From the NCBI RefSeq assembly GCF_008274585.1, contig NZ_VTRT01000003.1, forward strand, positions 496,001 to 560,000: a DNA stretch of 64,000 nucleotides, written 5' to 3'. Shown here one piece after another: positions 8,206 to 15,676 of the stretch; the first letter of the stretch is position 1, and every line of letters begins with the position of its first letter. The notes under the pieces are model-generated. The model did not search any database, was not told the DNA's origin, and saw nothing but the letters and a program-made list of their open reading frames with translations. The position numbers were made by a program, and so were the translations under genes. The stretch is from Pedobacter sp. BS3. Lineage in GTDB: Bacteria > Bacteroidota > Bacteroidia > Sphingobacteriales > Sphingobacteriaceae.

Positions 8206-8796
8206 ATGAAAAAGGCGGAAGCAACACGGTTGATGATTTTACAGAAGGCGTTTGAACTGATTTACGTTAAGGGTTACCAAACGACAAGCATTGACGATAT
8301 CATCGCCACAACAAAAGTTACCAAAGGGGCTTTTTACTACCATTTCAAATCCAAGGACGAAATGGGGCTCGCCATCATCAACGAAATCCTAAAGCCGACA
8401 CTTACAAATAGTTTTATTGAGCCGCTTCAAACCGAAGAGAATCCATTAGATGCAATTTATAACCTAATGGACAATCTTTTAATGAAAAATGATTTTCTGA
8501 AAGTGGAATACGGTTGTCCCGCATCCAATTTTACGCAAGAAATGACCCCGTGGAATTCGGAATTTAATAAGGCTTTGAATGTATTAACTCAGGAATGGAC
8601 AAAAGCAATAACCGCTACCATCGAAAGAGGCAAGAAAAGCGACACGATCCGTAAGGACGTAAATGCGAAACAGGTAACCATCTTTGTTATGTCGGGCTAT
8701 TGGGGCATTCGGAATTTGGGAAAATTAGAGAACAGCAAGAAAGTTTATGTTTCTTATTTAAAGCAACTTAAAATCTATTTAGATAGTTTGAAATAA
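8206..8796 (+). CDS. TetR-family transcriptional regulator
   Basis: 196 residues. The N-terminal TetR helix-turn-helix is clear (GYQTTSIDDIIATTKVTKGAFYYHFKSKDEMG, residues about 24-54), followed by a helical ligand-binding domain of the TetR_C type (CPASNFTQEMTPWN). TetR proteins repress promoters until a ligand binds. Operator-like dyads of one consensus stand before this gene, before the aminopeptidase and before the membrane-protein trio, defining a probable three-transcript regulon. The last 44 bases of this gene and spacer are repeated at 9727-9770. Confidence 0.92.
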   Translation: MKKAEATRLMILQKAFELIYVKGYQTTSIDDIIATTKVTKGAFYYHFKSKDEMGLAIINEILKPTLTNSFIEPLQTEENPLDAIYNLMDNLLMKNDFLKVEYGCPASNFTQEMTPWNSEFNKALNVLTQEWTKAITATIERGKKSDTIRKDVNAKQVTIFVMSGYWGIRNLGKLENSKKVYVSYLKQLKIYLDSLK

Positions 8797-8814
8797 TTTT
8801 TATCGATCAGAAAC

Positions 8815-8828
8815 ATACTAAATAGTAT
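8815..8828. promoter_or_regulatory. TetR operator 2 (aminopeptidase promoter)
   Basis: ATACTAAATAGTAT repeats the ATACT-N4-AGTAT dyad. A TATTTTTG -7 box (8835-8842) follows, placing the operator in the -33 region of the aminopeptidase promoter. Confidence 0.65.
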
Positions 8829-8873
8829 TTTTTGTATTTTTGGCAATTACTAATAAAACAATTGAAATAAAAA

Positions 8874-9638
8874 ATGTCCATAACAAAACACGAAGAATTA
8901 ATCGGAATGCAAAAAGTAAGCGAAGCAGTTGCTTACACGCTTAAAGAAATGCGGAACTATGCAAGACCCGGTATCACTACAAAGCAATTAGACGACTTCG
9001 GTGCGAAAATACTTTCGGATTTCGGTGCAAAATCCGCACCTTATTTGACTTATGGTTTTCCAGGTTGGACTTGTATAAGTGTAAACAATGAGTTTTGCCA
9101 TGGCATTCCGTCTGAGAAGAGAACTTTAAAAGAGGGCGATTTGGTTAACATTGACGTTTCGGCTGAACTTGACGGCTTTTGGTCAGACAATGGTGGTTCA
9201 TTTGTACTTGGAGAAGACATCTACCAACATCAAAAATTAGTGGATGCATCCAAAGAAATTTTACACAAAGCCATTAACAGCGTTAAAGGAGGAATGAAAA
9301 TTTCTGAAGTTGGGCACATCGTGGAAACCGAAGCCAAAAAAAGAGGATTCAGGGTCGTTAAAAATTTGGGTGGTCACGGTATCGGAAGGAGTTTACACGA
9401 ACAGCCCGATGAAATAATGAACTATAAAAACCGCTTTGACCAAAGACGGTTTAGAAAAAATTCAGTGGTTGCCATAGAAACTTTTATTACCACAACTTCT
9501 ACGTATGCAACAGAGTTAAATGATGGTTGGACAATGGTTGGCAACAAAGGTGGTTTTATGGCGCAACACGAACATACCATCGTCGTTACAGACGGTAAAC
9601 CGATGATTCTAACTGAAATGAATGGAATTTGGAATTAA
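8874..9638 (+). CDS. map: Type I methionine aminopeptidase
   Basis: 254 residues, the length of a bacterial MetAP. The five metal ligands appear in order: Asp in NIDVSAE, Asp in WSDNGGS, His in GGHGIGRSLHEQP, Glu in VVAIETF and Glu in QHEHTIVV. The substrate-site histidine is in FCHGIPS. The enzyme removes initiator methionine from nascent proteins. A cassette-borne copy under a TetR operator is unlikely to be the housekeeping gene; it may be a spare copy that survives an inhibitor of the main enzyme, but that is inference. Confidence 0.92.
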   Translation: MSITKHEELIGMQKVSEAVAYTLKEMRNYARPGITTKQLDDFGAKILSDFGAKSAPYLTYGFPGWTCISVNNEFCHGIPSEKRTLKEGDLVNIDVSAELDGFWSDNGGSFVLGEDIYQHQKLVDASKEILHKAINSVKGGMKISEVGHIVETEAKKRGFRVVKNLGGHGIGRSLHEQPDEIMNYKNRFDQRRFRKNSVVAIETFITTTSTYATELNDGWTMVGNKGGFMAQHEHTIVVTDGKPMILTEMNGIWN

Positions 9639-9726
9639 TACACATACTCCATAATTAAAAAAAACGCTACCAGTTATTCTGACGATTGCGTTTATAGTTG
9701 AACTTTTGCTCGTTCTTCTGTTTACT

Positions 9727-9770
9727 TTCTTATTTAAAGCAACTTAAAATCTATTTAGACAGTTTGAAAT
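9727..9770 (+). repeat. 44-bp direct repeat of the tetR 3' end
   Basis: Positions 9727-9770 match 8751-8794 at 43 of 44 bases. The first copy is the last codons of tetR and its stop; this copy is non-coding and is likewise followed by an operator and a -7 box. It looks like the remnant of a second tetR-promoter unit left by duplication or cassette fusion. Confidence 0.85.
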
Positions 9771-9791
9771 CATTTTTTTTCTTCAAAAAAC

Positions 9792-9805
9792 ATACTAATT
9801 AGTAT
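9792..9805. promoter_or_regulatory. TetR operator 3 (membrane-protein promoter)
   Basis: ATACTAATTAGTAT is a perfect palindrome, extended to 16 bases as CATACTAATTAGTATG (9791-9806). A TATCTTTG -7 box (9813-9820) follows. It is the best of the three TetR-type sites. Confidence 0.7.
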
Positions 9806-9844
9806 GTTTTTTTATCTTTGTATTCAAACATAAAAACAAGAAAT

Positions 9845-10282
9845 ATGCATACACATCATCACACCATTCCGGAATTTACAATCACCAATGCAATAGCTGC
9901 GGTGCTGATTGGTTTCGTATTTATCATCATCATGTCGTTTGTAAAAGAACCATCCCGACAAAAGATCAACGCCATCATCATTGCCGGTGCAGGCGGAGTT
10001 TATTGGAGCGGTGGATTAGGCATCTGGGAATATGTATTTGGTGCCGCCATGCTATTTGTTGCTTTCAAAGCCCTCAAGCACTACTATTTCATAGGTATTG
10101 GTTGGCTGATGCATACAGGCTGGGACATTATGCATCATCTATACGGTGATCCCATCATTCACTTTGCACCATTGTCGTCTGCCGGATGTGCCGTGTGCGA
10201 CGCAGTTTTAGCCATTTGGTTTTTCTTTGGTGCACCTACCATTTGGGGCGTATTCAGAAAACAAAAAACAATTACGGCATAA
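9845..10282 (+). CDS. DUF6010-like membrane protein
   Basis: 145 residues from ATG 9845; an in-frame start at 9818 would lie inside the -7 box and is rejected. A His-rich N-terminus (MHTHHHT) precedes four membrane helices (about 14-32, 43-60, 65-82 and 112-132). Conserved-looking motifs are GGVYWSGGLGIWEYVFG and GWLMHTGWDIMHHLYG. This matches the DUF6010 type; the function is unknown. It is the first gene of a three-gene membrane operon behind TetR operator 3. Confidence 0.8.
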   Translation: MHTHHHTIPEFTITNAIAAVLIGFVFIIIMSFVKEPSRQKINAIIIAGAGGVYWSGGLGIWEYVFGAAMLFVAFKALKHYYFIGIGWLMHTGWDIMHHLYGDPIIHFAPLSSAGCAVCDAVLAIWFFFGAPTIWGVFRKQKTITA

Positions 10283-10283
10283 A

Positions 10284-10748
10284 ATGTATTCAACTTTATT
10301 AGTCTTTCACTCTTTAATTCGCTGGCTTGTTCTTGCCTTTTTGCTGTATTCTATTTACAGAGCATTTGTTGGTTACATCCATAACAAAACTTTTTCCAAA
10401 ACGGACAATGCTTTTCGCCACTGGACCGCAACCATTGCCCATATTCAGTTAATGATTGGCATCATCCTTTACACGCAAAGCCCGATTGTAAATTACTTTT
10501 GGAGAAAAACCGAAACCGGTTTACAGAATTTGGACTTAACTTTCTATGGCATAATACACATTTTCTTAATGCTGACCGCCATTGTAGTATTGACAATCGG
10601 TTCTGCATTGGCAAAACGACAACCAACAGACAAAGAAAAATTTAAGACCACGTTCGTTTGGTTTTCTATTGCATTGATCATCATTTTCATTGCCATTCCT
10701 TGGTCATTTTCACCATTGTCGAGCAGACCTAATTTCAGAACATTTTAA
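10284..10748 (+). CDS. Four-helix membrane protein, cytochrome b-like
   Basis: 154 residues from ATG 10284, one base after the previous stop; the longer frame from 10227 overlaps the upstream gene and is unlikely. Four membrane segments are visible (about 5-27, 48-66, 85-107 and 123-142). Histidines in FHSLIRW, FRHWTATIAHIQL and GIIHIFLML lie in helices, as in small cytochrome b561-like proteins, so haem binding is possible but unproven. It sits between the DUF6010-like and DUF3817 genes under the TetR-type operator. Confidence 0.75.
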   Translation: MYSTLLVFHSLIRWLVLAFLLYSIYRAFVGYIHNKTFSKTDNAFRHWTATIAHIQLMIGIILYTQSPIVNYFWRKTETGLQNLDLTFYGIIHIFLMLTAIVVLTIGSALAKRQPTDKEKFKTTFVWFSIALIIIFIAIPWSFSPLSSRPNFRTF

Positions 10749-10750
10749 CT

Positions 10751-11068
10751 ATGAAACAGTTTTTTACAACAACAATCGGACGTTTACGACTTTTAGCTTT
10801 TTTAGAAGGCTTTTCATTACTTGCTTTGGTTTTTGTAGCCGTTCCACTCAAATATTATTTTGACAATCCAACAATGTCAAAAACGCTTGGACCAATTCAC
10901 GGTGCGTTATTTTTGTTATTTGTGTTTAACACTTTGCGTTTAGGTGTTGAGCAACAATGGAAATTTAAAGAAATCACTTGGAAAGTTCTTGTTGCTTGTT
11001 TCATTCCGTTCGGGACATTTTACATTGACTACAAAATACTTCGCAACATTCCGACAGACGAAAATTAA
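10751..11068 (+). CDS. DUF3817-domain membrane protein
   Basis: 105 residues with three membrane helices. The DUF3817 pattern is clear: IGRLRLLAFLEGFSLLALVFVAVPLKYY, then GPIHGALFLLFVFNTLRLG and IPFGTFYIDYKIL. Members are small inner-membrane proteins of unknown function. The start is 2 bases after the preceding stop, so translation is likely coupled. It is the last gene of the cassette; attC-like site 6 begins 18 bases downstream. Confidence 0.9.
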   Translation: MKQFFTTTIGRLRLLAFLEGFSLLALVFVAVPLKYYFDNPTMSKTLGPIHGALFLLFVFNTLRLGVEQQWKFKEITWKVLVACFIPFGTFYIDYKILRNIPTDEN

Positions 11069-11086
11069 CGACTGAAAAAAGGGCGT

Positions 11087-11221
11087 GCTGGTAACATAGT
11101 ATTGGCGCAATAGCCAGATAAGCCTATGTTTTTGAAGTTTTTGGTTAATAATTAAGTTTGTTTCTAATTTAAAGTTTGTCTTAGTTATGGCTACTGCAAG
11201 CCAATACTCGGAACGTTATTC
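11087..11221 (+). repeat. attC-like site 6 (array end)
   Basis: The left box GCTGGTAAC (11087-11095) is followed by arms at 11098-11116 (AGTATTGGCGCAATAGCCA) and 11188-11208, which pair over nearly their full length. The right box GTTATTC starts at 11215. Only GTTA matches the complement of the left box, as expected where the array meets foreign flanking DNA. The loop has a -7-like TAAGTTTG (11153-11160). The flanking gene's stop codon lies inside the right box. Confidence 0.7.
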
Positions 11222-11890
11222 AACCTCTTTTAGCTTTTTGATTTCTTCTCGCCTCCTATCTATACTGTATAATAGTTTGTTTTCCTCTTCTCTTTTAATC
11301 ACCAAATCGTGGAATTTATCAGAGTTTAGAGAGTATGCGGAATCGATGTGCGCAGTAATATCTGGCATTTCCAAAGTCATCATCCGGTAACGAAGTTCAT
11401 ACGATGTCTTATCACCGATCTGTCGATCCTTTTCCAGTAACATACCTAATCCCAATGAAATAATGACCGAAAATAATATCATGATAATAATCACGGGTGT
11501 GGATTTAAGGTCAACACCGTAAACGTGTTTTATATTCACGCTGTCGGGTATCTTGGATAATTTGGCAACTATTTCATTTTCCTTTTCAGTCAATATTGAA
11601 AGGTGTTTGCGTGTTGCTTCGGAACTCCTGTTTGCTACATCTTCCAAAGAGCCGTAATCCTTGATGATCTTGGATAAGATGTCGTGTTCCTGTTTGATAA
11701 AGGCTTTTATCTGGGTTAGATGTTCCTGATCCTTTGCACGCATATCGTGAAATTCCTGCATCGCTTTTTCATTTGCCGAGAGCAACGATACAATGGTCGG
11801 CATGATACGTACAATATCCTCCGTAATGAGGTCTGTGTTCTCCTGTAGGGAATCGACCTGCTGTTTGATGTTTTCCAGTTCTGTCTGCAT
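11216..11890 (-). CDS. Coiled-coil membrane protein of the mobilization cluster
   Basis: 224 residues. The first 110 form a long helical, heptad-like region (MQTELENIKQQVDSLQENTDL onward). A membrane helix follows near 130-153 (VIIIMILFSVIISLGLGMLL), then a second charged helical tail ending in KKLKEVE. Proteins of this layout often sit beside Bacteroidota relaxases; a direct role in transfer is not shown. It starts 6 bases after the original relaxase stop, so the two were co-transcribed. The TAA stop overlaps the right box of attC-like site 6, so the cassette array abuts this gene exactly. Confidence 0.75.
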   Translation of the reverse strand: MQTELENIKQQVDSLQENTDLITEDIVRIMPTIVSLLSANEKAMQEFHDMRAKDQEHLTQIKAFIKQEHDILSKIIKDYGSLEDVANRSSEATRKHLSILTEKENEIVAKLSKIPDSVNIKHVYGVDLKSTPVIIIMILFSVIISLGLGMLLEKDRQIGDKTSYELRYRMMTLEMPDITAHIDSAYSLNSDKFHDLVIKREEENKLLYSIDRRREEIKKLKEVE

Positions 11891-12069
11891 AATTTCTAAC
11901 GTTTTAAATTACTGTTCTTTTTCTTTTTTCGCTTTTTGATAAAGGGATCTTCCTGTTCTGGTGTAATTTCGGGGATCGAGAATAAAGCGGATGCTATATC
12001 ACCGATAGTTTCGCCGATACTGGTATCTGTCAGGTGACCTGTCGAAACGTTGCTTTCCACCTTGTGGAA

Positions 12070-12807
12070 TTATTCCTGAGCGTTATCGATCCCGTTTAAT
12101 GCCTTGTCGATCTGCCCGAAGCTCAACGAACGGTCAACGGCAGACCCCTGAAATACCTGTCCGTTCTTGGAGAATGAAATGCCCTGTATTTCATCTGTTC
12201 CCGACCTGTACTTAAACTGGATTTCCACACCCCTGTACCGTATATAGTTTTCCAGTTCAGCCCAGTTTTTGCTGTGGCGTATACCTGCCTTGACAGTATC
12301 GTAAATCTGGTATCTTGTCCTGTCGTTACCTTTGAGCCGTCCCCTGTTGACATTCGTTTTACCCTCGGACTGCTTGAAGCCATACATGGCGTTGAGTTCC
12401 TTACAGGCTTTAAAACTCTTGTACCGCCCATTGCTGTTGGAGATAGTCTTGCCATAATCGTTTACACGGTTGTAAATGATGTGGATGTGATCGTGTTTGC
12501 GGTCGTGATGTCTGACCATCAGACACTGTGTATCCTTGATCCCCATTTTGGAGAGATACCGCTTGGCTGATGATACCATGATGTCATTGTTCAGCATGTT
12601 CTTGTCATTGGTATTCCATGAGAGAATAATATGCCCGACTGCCCTGCCCAATCTGGGGTTCAGCATCCGCTGAAAATTGAAATCCTGTGCAATGGTCTTA
12701 GCCGAATCCGTCCGCAGTCCGTTAGCGAGGATGATCTCACTGTCTTTTTTCAGCACATACCCCACACATCCGCCGAATGATTTCCCCTCAATTATCTTCG
12801 CAATCAT
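12070..12807 (-). CDS. Relaxase (MobB/MOBP-like), tail cut by a nonsense codon
   Basis: 245 residues. The three-histidine metal motif HDHIHII and an N-terminal tyrosine (GGCVGYVLKKD, near residue 17) mark a conjugative relaxase that nicks oriT and stays bound to the DNA end. The frame stops at TAA 12070-12072, but the same frame continues (FHKVESNVSTGHL and on to a lysine-rich KKRKKKKNSNLKR) up to a TAG at 11896, 6 bases before the next gene. One C-to-T change (CAA to TAA) would explain this. The catalytic domain is intact. The start overlaps the mobC end, as is normal for this gene pair. Confidence 0.88.
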   Translation of the reverse strand: MIAKIIEGKSFGGCVGYVLKKDSEIILANGLRTDSAKTIAQDFNFQRMLNPRLGRAVGHIILSWNTNDKNMLNNDIMVSSAKRYLSKMGIKDTQCLMVRHHDRKHDHIHIIYNRVNDYGKTISNSNGRYKSFKACKELNAMYGFKQSEGKTNVNRGRLKGNDRTRYQIYDTVKAGIRHSKNWAELENYIRYRGVEIQFKYRSGTDEIQGISFSKNGQVFQGSAVDRSLSFGQIDKALNGIDNAQE

Positions 12808-12991
12808 GGCGCAGTAGTTTATTGATACAATGGTTGATGTGGCTGATCGTATTCCGGCACTCCGTTGCTACGTCTAGCAATCCTGTCTGGTTGGCTTTCT
12901 TTGTCAACTGGTTGAGGTTGTTCGATGCCCCCGTGATTGCCCTGAACGCTTTGAGTTGTTCCTCGGTAAACCTCGGGACGATCTTTCGCAT

Positions 12992-13119
12992 AACGGTAAA
13001 ATATTGGCGAAGGCAGGGATTTGAAGTGCTACTGCCGATGTCAGCACAAAAGTTAAATAAGTGTACTTCTGTTGGTTTAAGCACATCAGCCCTGCTTTTG
13101 GCAATACCTTGTTAGGTGC
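12992..13119 (-). repeat. attC site 7 (mobC cassette)
   Basis: R'' is GCACCTAAC (minus strand, forward 13119-13111). The arms pair about 13086-13107 with 13000-13020 (GCAGGG with CCCTGC, GGTATT with AATATT). The minus-strand loop contains TAACTTTTGTGCTGAC, like the loops of sites 1 and 2, pointing toward the mobC remnant and relaxase. Confidence 0.75.
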
Positions 13120-13384
13120 AGTGCTTCTCACAAATATAAATAAAATGAAAAGTGAAATTCAAATAAAAGAACAAATTGAAAAGTTGAAAAAAGCTATATC
13201 TAAAGATGAAGAATTTTTAAGAACAGCAACAGGTAATGATGTTACTTTAGAAAATAGAATTGCAATACAAAACGAAATCAACTTGAGAAAAGGGCAAAAA
13301 AGTATGTTAGAATGGTTGTTTAGCAAAGAACCAACAGAACGTGAACTTTCTCAATTTAGGATGCCGTCATAGCATTGCACCTAA
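12994..13384 (-). mobile_element. Single integron-type gene cassette inserted in mobC
   Basis: On the minus strand the unit begins TTAGGTGC (13384 down) and ends in a hairpin site followed by G at 12994, then the target TT. In circular form the R' box would be GTTAGGTGC, the exact complement of the R'' box GCACCTAAC (forward 13111-13119). The 7-base cores ACCTAAC and GTTAGGT fit RYYYAAC and GTTRRRY perfectly. The target is a lone GTT inside mobC, that is, a secondary site with no attI. The only frame inside reads opposite to the usual cassette direction. Confidence 0.8.
13145..13372 (+). CDS. Small hypothetical cassette protein
   Basis: 75 residues, start ATG 13145 after an AT-rich leader (CACAAATATAAATAAA). 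It is charged and helical, with IQIKEQIEKLKKAISKDEEF and QNEINLRKGQKSMLEWLF, and likely forms a short coiled coil. A longer in-frame start at 13061 would run through the attC stem and is rejected. It reads from the attC toward the other cassette end, opposite to the conventional direction. No family is recognised. Confidence 0.6.
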   Translation: MKSEIQIKEQIEKLKKAISKDEEFLRTATGNDVTLENRIAIQNEINLRKGQKSMLEWLFSKEPTERELSQFRMPS

Positions 13385-13611
13385 CGGCACTTTTGCGCAC
13401 CCATTCCGATTTGCTCATGCCTGCGGTTTCCGCATTCTTCAGAACCCTTTTATGTTCCGTTTCATCGAAACGGACATTGATCCTAAACCGCTTTTTATTT
13501 TCCAGTGCGGGTCTACCGCCTTTGTTCTTTCTGTCTTTCATGATGTTCGTTTTTAGCTGTGACCATCGGGAGCCAATAGGTTTTGGGGTCACCAAAACAC
13601 AACCTTGCTCC

Positions 13612-14565
13612 CTACCTATTCGATAGTTTTCTGCCAGTAGGGCGATTTTCGATTTTGGTGTCGGATAGACCATGCACCAGATAATCATTCACGTCTTTTA
13701 TCATACTGTTCCTGCGCTGTAGCTCCCGTATTCCGTTTTTGAGACCGTGGGTTTTTCCAAAGCGGATTTCCAATTCCCTGTAAGCCTTTGTTCCCGACCC
13801 GTCCGTGTCCAGATAGCTGACGATAGTTTTGTGCCGTTCCAAAAACGGGAATGACCTTTTCAGGTGGGCAGTGGTGTTCAGGATACAATAATCTGTACTC
13901 GGAAACGGTCGGTCTGCAATCTTCCGTAGTGTCAAAAAAGAGAGCCAGTCCATAAACCCCTCGAACAGCATAACCCTGTCGCTTCCGTTGTCTACGGTGG
14001 TGATGTCCTTTGTCATTAACGACCGTTTGTCATAGGGGTTGCGCAGTTCAAACCCTCCCGAATCATTGGCAGAGCATACGGCAAAATACGTCTGTCCATT
14101 TGCCGTCCGGTAGTAGATTTCCTTGCAGAAAGCCCTTGCAATATCGGGGTCGATCCTGCGCTCATTGGACAGGTAGCCGAGCAATGCTTTGTTTTCAAGC
14201 GGTTTTACGGACAGTATCGTGTAGCCTGTATCTTTTTCTGTCTGTACGACGTGCCGACTGTCCAGAACGGTCTGCTGTTGAAAAGAAAGGGTATTTTTTC
14301 TTTCATCAGCCCACTCCAAGACTTTAGCGAGTTCGGACGTGCCTAAGAACTTCATCAGGAAATCAATGTTGTTCCCACCGATACCCTCGGAATGGGAGTA
14401 CCATATATTTCGGTGTACGTCCACCTTTGTCGATGCCGTCCGTTCATCCCCTCCGTTAAAGGGGTTCTTGAACCATGCTTCCCTGCTGTTCATCTTGGCA
14501 CACGGAATCTGTAAATGCTGTAATATGGATATGAGCGGTATTCGCTTTAATTCTTCACATGTCAT
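13612..14565 (-). CDS. TOPRIM-domain DNA primase-like protein
   Basis: 317 residues. The N-terminal part resembles a CHC2 primase zinc domain without its cysteines (AWFKNPFNGGDERTAS, then NIWYSHSEGIGGNNIDFL). The TOPRIM core shows VMLFEGFMDWLSFL (catalytic Glu) and VSYLDTDGSGTKAY (DxDxxG). Such proteins prime replication of mobilizable elements, usually beside a RepA-like ATPase, as here 70 bases upstream. The C-terminus ends RPTGRKLSNR. It acts in the cytoplasm on single-stranded element DNA after transfer or excision. Confidence 0.88.
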   Translation of the reverse strand: MTCEELKRIPLISILQHLQIPCAKMNSREAWFKNPFNGGDERTASTKVDVHRNIWYSHSEGIGGNNIDFLMKFLGTSELAKVLEWADERKNTLSFQQQTVLDSRHVVQTEKDTGYTILSVKPLENKALLGYLSNERRIDPDIARAFCKEIYYRTANGQTYFAVCSANDSGGFELRNPYDKRSLMTKDITTVDNGSDRVMLFEGFMDWLSFLTLRKIADRPFPSTDYCILNTTAHLKRSFPFLERHKTIVSYLDTDGSGTKAYRELEIRFGKTHGLKNGIRELQRRNSMIKDVNDYLVHGLSDTKIENRPTGRKLSNR

Positions 14566-14582
14566 ACTCGTGATTTTTAGAG

Positions 14583-14630
14583 AGGTTTAGTTTAGTCTAT
14601 CTATATATAGGGGCAGACTAAACTAAACCT
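14583..14630. repeat. 16-bp perfect inverted repeat between ATPase and primase genes
   Basis: AGGTTTAGTTTAGTCT (14583-14598) and its complement (14615-14630) surround a 16-base AT-rich loop. There is no strong T run, so it may be an attenuating hairpin, a processing site or part of a replication origin rather than a simple terminator. Confidence 0.7.
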
Positions 14631-14635
14631 GTTTT

Positions 14636-15676
14636 TCAGTAATAAAATTCGGGGTTGAACCGATAGGTCTTGTCGTTCTTGATGACCATCCGCTTGTTTT
14701 CCAAAAATGTCTTTAGCTGTTTTGCCTTGTTCGTTCCGAAATTGAACCCATGTGCCAAATAGCCCTCCTGTAGCTTGCTCACGAAGTCGCCATAACTACA
14801 CGTTATTTCTCCGTCAGTGAACAACGCCTGTAACACCTCTCGGTGATTATCGGCAGACAGTTCCTGATAATCGAAGCCTTTCCTTGCTTTGGGGATTGCC
14901 ATTTCCAGATTCTCTTCCAGTCGGGGCAAACCGTCCTCGATATAGAATGCGAACGGCTCAAATTCGATGTCACGGATAAACTTCGGCGATACGATGCTGT
15001 AATTTGCATCCAGATCGTTTTTGCTTATCTGTAGGACAGTTTCCGCCTTGTTGTTGATTTCAGTTCCCAGATGCCCTCGTGTATTGTCATCGCCTTTGTT
15101 GAGGTGCAGGACAACGTGGATATGTACATTGAGTTCCTGTGACCATTTCATGAGCTTGCTCGTTATTTCGGTGGCATTGTTGATGTCAAAGACAAGGTCA
15201 CGGATGCCGTCAATGACGACCAGTCCGATCTTGCCTGCGTACTTGAAAAGTGCGTATTCGATGATATTGATACGCTCTTTGGTAGGGTACTCCCGCAGAG
15301 CGATAAAATTTAGGTTCTCGTGGACTTCGGTCGTTGGGTAGCCTATGAGCTTATACACTCTTGAAAGAAGCCTGTGGCAATGGTATTTCCCTTGCTCGGT
15401 ATCGCAGTACAGCACCATGGGGCGATTGCGTGGCACGTCCACCCTGTACTGTAATATCTGTTTTCCGCTTAATGCCGATGCGATTAACGAAATGACGTTG
15501 AATGTCTTTCTGCTCTTTGCCTTGCCCGTAGAGGCACTGAAATTCCCAAGTGTTCCGATGACGGAATCCGAACTGCATATCTTTATCATGATGGGTGGCT
15601 CTAAAAATTCATCTGTAATCCTGACCAGTGAGCGGTCGAACGCTTCAACGGTCTCCTGCTTGAACGGCATCATCAT
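14636..15676 (-). CDS. RepA-like AAA ATPase
   Basis: 346 residues with a RecA/AAA_25-type core: a Walker A-like loop in SASTGKAKSRKTFNVISL near residue 48-66, Walker B VVIDGIRDLVFD, and a sensor strand VHIHVVLHLNKGDDNTRGHLGTEI. The C-terminal part (FDYQELSADNHREVLQALF to NPEFYY) resembles a winged helix. These hexameric helicase-like proteins start replication of small mobilizable elements. The gene overlaps the excisionase-like gene end by 4 bases and is followed by the primase, forming a replication operon. The exact start is uncertain because of MMM. Confidence 0.85.
   Translation of the reverse strand: MMMPFKQETVEAFDRSLVRITDEFLEPPIMIKICSSDSVIGTLGNFSASTGKAKSRKTFNVISLIASALSGKQILQYRVDVPRNRPMVLYCDTEQGKYHCHRLLSRVYKLIGYPTTEVHENLNFIALREYPTKERINIIEYALFKYAGKIGLVVIDGIRDLVFDINNATEITSKLMKWSQELNVHIHVVLHLNKGDDNTRGHLGTEINNKAETVLQISKNDLDANYSIVSPKFIRDIEFEPFAFYIEDGLPRLEENLEMAIPKARKGFDYQELSADNHREVLQALFTDGEITCSYGDFVSKLQEGYLAHGFNFGTNKAKQLKTFLENKRMVIKNDKTYRFNPEFYY

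Larger units (their letters stand above)
12788..13541 (-). pseudogene. mobC-type relaxosome gene split by an integron-like cassette
   Basis: The N-terminal half runs from ATG 13541 and includes KGGRPALENKKRF, the ribbon-helix-helix-like RINVRFDETEHKRVL and SKSEWVRKSAV. The C-terminal half (12991-12788) begins MRKIVPRFTEEQLKAF and includes GASNNLNQLTKKANQ, the MobC signature. Between them lies the cassette 12994-13384. Joining the halves at the shared GTT gives a continuous protein of 120 residues, a normal MobC length. MobC helps the relaxase open oriT, so the insertion should reduce or abolish self-mobilization. Confidence 0.85.

Noticed and set aside
14010-14327. Plus-strand frames of 60-117 codons across 12.2-15.9 kb
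   Set aside because: They are shadows of the primase, ATPase and relaxase genes on the minus strand and lack protein-like composition.
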